Under the pieces are notes generated by a model. The model was given only the letters and a program-made list of their open reading frames with translations, did not search any database and had not been told where the DNA came from. Shown here piece by piece: positions 59,376-64,000 of a stretch of DNA of 64,000 bases. The stretch's first letter is position 1, and every line of letters starts with the position of its first letter. Source of the DNA: Spodoptera frugiperda (taxonomy: Eukaryota > Arthropoda > Insecta > Lepidoptera > Noctuidae). The stretch covers positions 7,130,001 through 7,194,000 of the forward strand of contig NC_064225.1 in assembly GCF_023101765.2 (NCBI RefSeq), given 5' to 3'. The translations under genes and the position numbers were made by a program.

Positions 59376-59887
59376 TCCGTCAGTCTGTGTGTCAGTAAAG
59401 ATAGGTAAGATAGGTAGGCTCGTTCCAAAGTGTAAGTGTAAATCTGTGGGTCACACCACAAGCTATTGTACTGGAACTGCTCTGGCTGTGACGTCTGTGT
59501 GAAGATTTTGATCGTAAGTGTATGCACAATAGACGAGAAAATCCTAATTCTGGTAAAACCAAGTAACACCTACGGAATAATAAAGATTTAGAGAAAGTAG
59601 GCAAATGTACGCTCAACCAATTTTTACTTCAAAATATTATATTATGGACCACAGGAGCAAGTCCAAAACGTTCCGCTATCCGATTGTCTGCGTAGCATGT
59701 GTATTCTGCTAACCCTTTGAAGAGTCTTTCATTTAGGAGCGGATGTATTCCGTCGAAAATGAAATTGATGTAATAAAAGTTACAATGACGTTTTTAGTAG
59801 CACGGAGACTGGAAATGTGCCCGGTATATGGCAATAGGCTCACCACCTATTTATTACAGGAGACTTAGAACATAAATTGTGAATAGT

Positions 59888-59975
59888 GGGTGTACACATT
59901 GGCATTACGTGCCATAATGTGCACCTCTGCCTACCCCTTCGAGGATTAAAGGCGTGACGATATGTATGTATGTAT
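59888..59975 (-). repeat. Family H copy followed by (GTAT)n
   Basis: Minus strand: cacgcctttaatcctcgaag, gggtaggcagaggtgcacat, tatggcacgtaatgccaatg. Followed by gtatgtatgtatgtatgta. Confidence 0.7.
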
Positions 59976-60052
59976 GTACGTCTTTAGTAAGTTACCTGCA
60001 CCCAATTATCTACATAAATAACATAGTACTAATTCTTCTGTCTTTCTCACAG

Positions 60053-60205
60053 TGTCAAGTGGACCGAGAGAAGCAGGCGTATGACTTCGAGTCGCTGCAA
60101 TCACAGCTGGACAAGGCGCTGGGCATGTCAGCTCGCTTCGGCAAGGAGAGAGACACGGCGCAGCTCGAGGCTGATCGGTTCCGAGACAAGTATGAGAAGT
60201 CACAG
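60053..60205 (+). CDS. brp: Bruchpilot exon: coiled coil, last exon in the window
   Basis: Begins after tctttctcacag and encodes CQVDREKQAYDFESLQSQLD, KALGMSARFGKERDTAQLEA and DRFRDKYEKSQ, ending CAG|GTAAGA, phase 0. RERDT-Q-EADRFRDKYEKSQ-type text is typical of the middle of insect Brp coils. The next exon is beyond the right edge. Confidence 0.95.
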
Positions 60206-61104
60206 GTAAGATTGATTAGCCATTTTGATTCTTATTTGTACAGGTCTTATGGTGGAATTTCCCAGGTGATATGGGGATATTTTAAAATGGTTTTATTTAT
60301 CTTGCCCCGTTTGTTTGTTTGGGTCTTTAGTGATTGGAATTTTACCCCCTTTCCGACGACAGATCGACCAGATTTGGTATGCAATCTTAATTTAGATGAT
60401 AATACAATATAATGTATATTTTTCTTCTCAATAATCTTGATGGTAATGTAATTATGTGCGTTATTAAATTCATCTAATACATATGTGAAGGTAGAGCCAT
60501 ATTTCAGCATGTATGGGCCGGTCGACCACGGCCTTGTGAAAACCAACGTGGACCAACGCCTGCATTGTGTTTCCCTATTGTCACTCTAGCTGAAAAACAA
60601 AGCTTATAGTACATTTTAGTTTTAGTTTCAACTAAAGCTGTCTAAAGTTTATTTTTGCACAAAAACCTTAACAAACAAACGACGAGAACTCTTCTAAAAC
60701 GTTTAACAATTCAAGAGAGTTTATGGCCCTTTAGTGGGAGTAAATATAGGCTCTGCAGTAAATGGGGAACACAGGCACACAGACTCTCTGGCTTTAAAAT
60801 ATATTTAAGTCGTGATGGAAATAAAATCTGTCACTTAGGTCGGGTTTATTTTTCCCAACTTAGCGGAAAATATGTATTATGGGAGTTTTGACTGCGATAT
60901 TCGTGCATGATCGTTGATCACGGCGATATATACGACTACTTTAGATGCTAGCTGTTGCTCGCAGTTTCACTTCAGTAATAAAAGCACTTTCCAGACCCCT
61001 AATTATTTCGAAATACAAAATTCATTGCATAAAATCCCTCCGTAGTGATAGAAAGATTGATAAACAAACAAAAACAATTTTATTATGCATTTATTCAGAT
61101 TCTT

Positions 61105-61195
61105 CTACACATAAACTATAAGTGTACCAAATTTTATGCTCAATTTTCGTAAAAAGTGGTCTAAAGTTTTTGCATCATGTATTAATATTTAGATT
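61105..61195 (+). repeat. LINE-like end fragment, second copy
   Basis: Matches 56640-56745 (cacataaactataagtgtac; gtttttgcatcatgtattaat) with a deletion of the caacgtccgcg segment. Confidence 0.6.
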
Positions 61196-61631
61196 CAAGA
61201 ATTGCCCAGCAAAAATCATGAAAGCAAAATTGACACATAAAAAATCGTAACCACAACAAATTAAAACATATTTTTCCATCTTTTTAAGAATATAAAAACA
61301 ATATTAAGTTTAAATAAAACAAACAACACAACACAACATAAATAACCACAGAAATGAAATTTTAAAATCCATTTTTAACGTGAAAATTATGGTACGTGAG
61401 TCGCCTGAAACTTCACTTAGCTGAAAGGCTGTCGAACCTGAAACACGAGTCTGTAAACGGATACAACTGAATATTTGATGGTTTCAGCTGAAAATTTCAA
61501 GCCTAAATGTAGGCAACTGAGACTCGGACGGCTGTTATAAAATTAAACTTTGAATAGGTACATTTTAAAACTGAATATGGAATACATTTTACAATTCTGA
61601 ACATTGATATTTTCAGTGGGATTTTTATGTA

Positions 61632-62337
61632 AAACTAGCTTTTGCCCGCGACTTCGTTCGCGTGGAATAGTGACTTCCGGCAAATTTTTGGTTTTAACCA
61701 CATAGTTCCCGATCTCGCGGGATCTCTTCAAAAATGGGATGTGGAAGATATTCCAGGGAACTCTTCAAAAATCAACATAATGAGCTCTGCGTTTCAATTT
61801 AATAGATGTATACTCACTTAGAGCATTGAAAAAATAGTTTAAAAACGGACTTAAACTAACTTAAAACTAAAGAAAGCTACGAATTACGAATTTATAACAA
61901 TTAAAAAAGAAACTATATTACAACCTATCCTCTATGCTATAATAACCAAGCTTAAACTAAATAATTTAAAAGAAACGACTTAAATCTAATCTAATTAATT
62001 TATAAATTAGACTTACAATTTTATTAAAAAAACTAACTACAGTAACTACTAATAATCGATATCAAACTAAACCTACGTTAAATAGTTTAACCAAAAAACC
62101 AGGAAAACCCAACAAATAAACTTATTAATTGACAAATACAACGAAACCAATTTAGAATATACGAAACAGCAGGACCACTACAGACAAATAATCATACGAC
62201 TGATAATACACTTTTTCTACGATAGTACCGAAGCGCTCGGCCGATACCCAACCAAATGAATGTAACGAAACCATAGCGCGATCTATTTCGATCCCAACGC
62301 CATCTATCGAGGATAAAGACAACTTGGATTATTTATT
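61632..62337 (+). repeat. LINE-like/non-autonomous repeat starting agcttttgcccgcgacttcg
   Basis: Starts with aaactagcttttgcccgcga then cttcgttcgcgtggaatagt, a terminus common in lepidopteran repeats, followed by gatctcgcgggatctcttca and ttccagggaactcttcaaaa. It has no usable ORF. It probably runs on to the matching terminus at 62880-63000, split by the tandem duplication. Confidence 0.55.
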
Positions 62338-62637
62338 TATACTCCGTTCGGGCATTTTCTTTGTACTAAAAGTTTAATTATATTGATATTATTTTTTTCA
62401 TACCTTTTTACTATTTATTTACTTTTTTCGATGAATTAAAACAATAACATGAACCGAAGTCGTGTAACGATCGACATAGAATTATCTATACTCCGTTAGA
62501 GCATTTTCTTTGTACTAAATGTTTTATTATATTGATATTATTTTTTTCATACCTTTTTACTATTTATTTACTTTTTTTCGATAAATTAAAACAATAACAT
62601 GAACCGAAGTCGTGTAACGATCGACATAGAATTATTT
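62338..62637 (+). repeat. Recent tandem duplication, two units of about 150 bp
   Basis: tatactccgttcgggcattt begins unit 1 and tatactccgttagagcattt begins unit 2 at about 62487. Both run through ttgatattatttttttcata and aacatgaaccgaagtcgtgt to gatcgacatagaattat. Only a handful of differences and single-base indels separate them. Confidence 0.92.
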
Positions 62638-62879
62638 ATAAATAATTTATTTCTTATTTTTATTTTTTGATTTTTGAAATAAAAATATATCTATGTCCTT
62701 TCTAAGGTTCTAAACTATATCTGTACCAAATTTCAACCAAATCCGTCAAATAGTTGCGGAGATTAATGGTATAAGCATAGAATGTTCGACGTGATTCTTT
62801 AATTTGACATAACTTTTTTATTTATGAACCGATTGACATGAAACAAACACTAAATGTAAATTTAAGCATCCCACAATAT

Positions 62880-62982
62880 ATTCGTGAAAACCGCATCCAA
62901 CTCGGATCAGCCGTTTCTGAGATTAGCGCGCACAGACGAACAGACAAACAGACAAACAGACAAACAGACAAACAGACAAAAA
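62880..62982 (+). repeat. LINE-like terminus plus (ACAGACAA)n microsatellite
   Basis: tccaactcggatcagccgtt then tctgagattagcgcgcacag and a run of acagacaa units at 62936-62979. This combination is typical of RTE-like 3' ends. Confidence 0.65.
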
Positions 62983-63104
62983 AAAGTTAATTACATTTTT
63001 GGGTTCGACATCGACATAACAATAACCCCTGCTATTTTTTTTATTTTTATTTTCAATGTACAGACAGCACTTTTCTACGATTTTATTATATGTATAGATA
63101 TAAA

Positions 63105-63250
63105 AAGAAGTCGGGTTTTCCTTCCTGACGCTATAACTCCACAATGCACGAACCGACTTCCACGGTTTTGCTTTCGTTGGAAAGGTCTTGGGCTCCGTGA
63201 GGTTTAAGAAAATTCAAGAGACCTAGTAGGAAAATAGGGAAAATCGTTTC
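63105..63250 (+). repeat. Family C copy
   Basis: aagtcgggttttccttcctg, gctataactccacaatgcac, ctttcgttggaaaggtcttg, ggctccgtgaggtttaag. Confidence 0.75.
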
Positions 63251-63296
63251 GTCTTTTACTGTGTAGTTGTGTGATATCAATCACCTGTTAATAAAC

Positions 63297-63520
63297 ATGA
63301 AACCGTTTTACTACATGCATATGAATATACATACGATACATACACCAAATCACATTTTTTACAATTTTTGTCTGTCTGTCTGTTCTTTGTTGCGGCTAAT
63401 CTCTAAAATGGCTAGACCGATTTTGACGAGACTTTCATTGGCAGGTAGCTTATGCACTAAAGAGTAACTTAGGCTACTTTAATTAGTTATCCACGCGACG
63501 CAAAGCCGCAAGCATCAGTT
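63297..63520 (+). repeat. LINE-like 3'-end repeat, copy 2
   Basis: Matches 258-470: ttactacatgcatatgaata, ctgtctgtctgttc, gctaatctctaaaatggcta, gagtaacttaggctac. Confidence 0.65.
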
Positions 63521-64000
63521 ACTAAAGAATATAACAAAAGGAGCATTGAGCCAAAAATTCTCAATTACAATTCTCCAGATATTGGATTTACTTGACAAAA
63601 ACTCCTCATTCCAATTACGATAGAAATATTTTCCTTATTGCTATAATTTCTTTTCCAATCTTTTGTTAACTTTCCAGTCTCGGATTTTGATTATTTATTC
63701 TTTACGACACGGCTTTATACTTATCTTTTTATTGTGGTGACCTTTCACTCTATTCCGCTTTGAATTTCAACTAAATTCTTCTATGTGTTTAGTGATTTTT
63801 GTGGCATTGATTACTATTTTGTCTTCTACACAAGTTCATTACGAAGTCACTATGAGATATAACATATTAAATCCAACTATTTATTTTGGAAAATATTATT
63901 AGCCCTGAACTCATTTTTTTTAGAACTGAACTGTTTTTTTTGGTTTTAATTTTTTTAAAGGACTTCCCAAACAGGTTCTCAATTCGGCCGGTTTATTTTT

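Larger units (their letters stand above)
55443..60052 (+). other. brp intron with several repeats
   Basis: About 4.6 kb, AT-rich. Holds a SINE, a family D MITE, family H and K fragments and LINE-like ends listed separately. 55970-56290 shows weak inverted text (ttgagaacccctgc / ctaaactagtggtcgcc) possibly from an old hAT-like MITE. No exon was recognised, but a microexon would escape notice. Confidence 0.5.
14129..60205 (+). other. brp: bruchpilot/ELKS gene span (partial, continues to the right)
   Basis: Bruchpilot is the insect presynaptic active-zone scaffold that builds the T-bar and clusters calcium channels and vesicles. It belongs to the ELKS/CAST/ERC family of long coiled-coil proteins. 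Visible coding exons in order: 14129-14572, 48117-48266, 48663-48759, 48849-48904, (49882-50145), 51485-51652, 51871-52017, 53627-54372, 55232-55442, 60053-60205. All neighbouring phases agree. Without the optional exon they give about 724 codons of almost continuous heptad-like, Glu/Lys/Arg/Leu-rich coiled coil. The remaining C-terminal part lies right of position 64000. The first visible intron is about 33.5 kb. Confidence 0.92.
60206..64000 (+). other. brp intron to the window end, nested repeats
   Basis: No further brp exon was recognised. 61632-63520 consists largely of LINE-like and short repeats. The final 480 bp is AT-rich and unassigned. Confidence 0.55.

Noticed and set aside
62936..62979. 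Direct repeats with short unit, considered as a CRISPR-like array
   Set aside because: Pure (ACAGACAA)n microsatellite without spacers, in a eukaryotic LINE-like terminus.

Overview
The window is eukaryotic nuclear DNA, almost certainly from a moth, and probably a noctuid-like lepidopteran. It is AT-rich, its genes are split by GT-AG introns, and it is crowded with short interspersed repeats: tRNA-derived SINEs with A and B boxes, fold-back MITEs and 3' ends of LINE-like elements. The lepidopteran assignment is an inference from the repeat types and from protein resemblance. No database search was run.

Three protein-coding genes are supported. (1) Positions 2996-4810 (+) hold the last exons of a REEP5/6-type gene (Drosophila ReepB-like), whose 5' part lies left of the window. 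One or two possible alternative 3' exons lie at 8424-8485 and 9261-9319, and a poly(A) signal at 9771 may close this gene. (2) Positions 10438-11577 (-) hold a complete three-exon gene for mitochondrial ribosomal protein bS16m (mRpS16), 133 codons plus stop. (3) From about 14.1 kb to beyond the right edge (+) lies bruchpilot, the insect member of the ELKS/CAST/ERC active-zone scaffold family. Nine exons plus one GC-rich optional exon are visible, and the 3' part lies outside the window. Its first visible intron is about 33.5 kb and takes up over half of the window.

Layout: 1-2995, LINE-like and short repeats, upstream intron of the REEP gene; 2996-9800, REEP 3' exons, a degenerate tandem repeat, three fold-back elements; 10.4-11.6 kb, mRpS16; 11.6-14.1 kb, shared head-to-head upstream region of mRpS16 and brp with a GC-rich zone; 14.1-14.57 kb, first visible brp exon; 14.6-48.1 kb, the giant intron with SINEs, MITEs, a repeat-rich block at 21.6-23.4 kb with a near-perfect 0.6-kb palindrome, and a few stretches of more complex sequence that could be regulatory; 48.1-60.2 kb, the other brp exons; 60.2-64 kb, brp intron with nested LINE-like repeats and a fresh 150-bp tandem duplication.

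The genes are not functionally linked: an ER-shaping protein, a mitoribosome subunit and a presynaptic scaffold. No new biological system was found. The points most worth a second look are the GC-rich brp exon at 49.8-50.3 kb (possible alternative start, cassette exon or truncated PDZ-ligand isoform), the missing AUG at the brp 5' end, an in-frame 24-nt alternative acceptor in brp, the possible alternative REEP tails, and the large palindrome.
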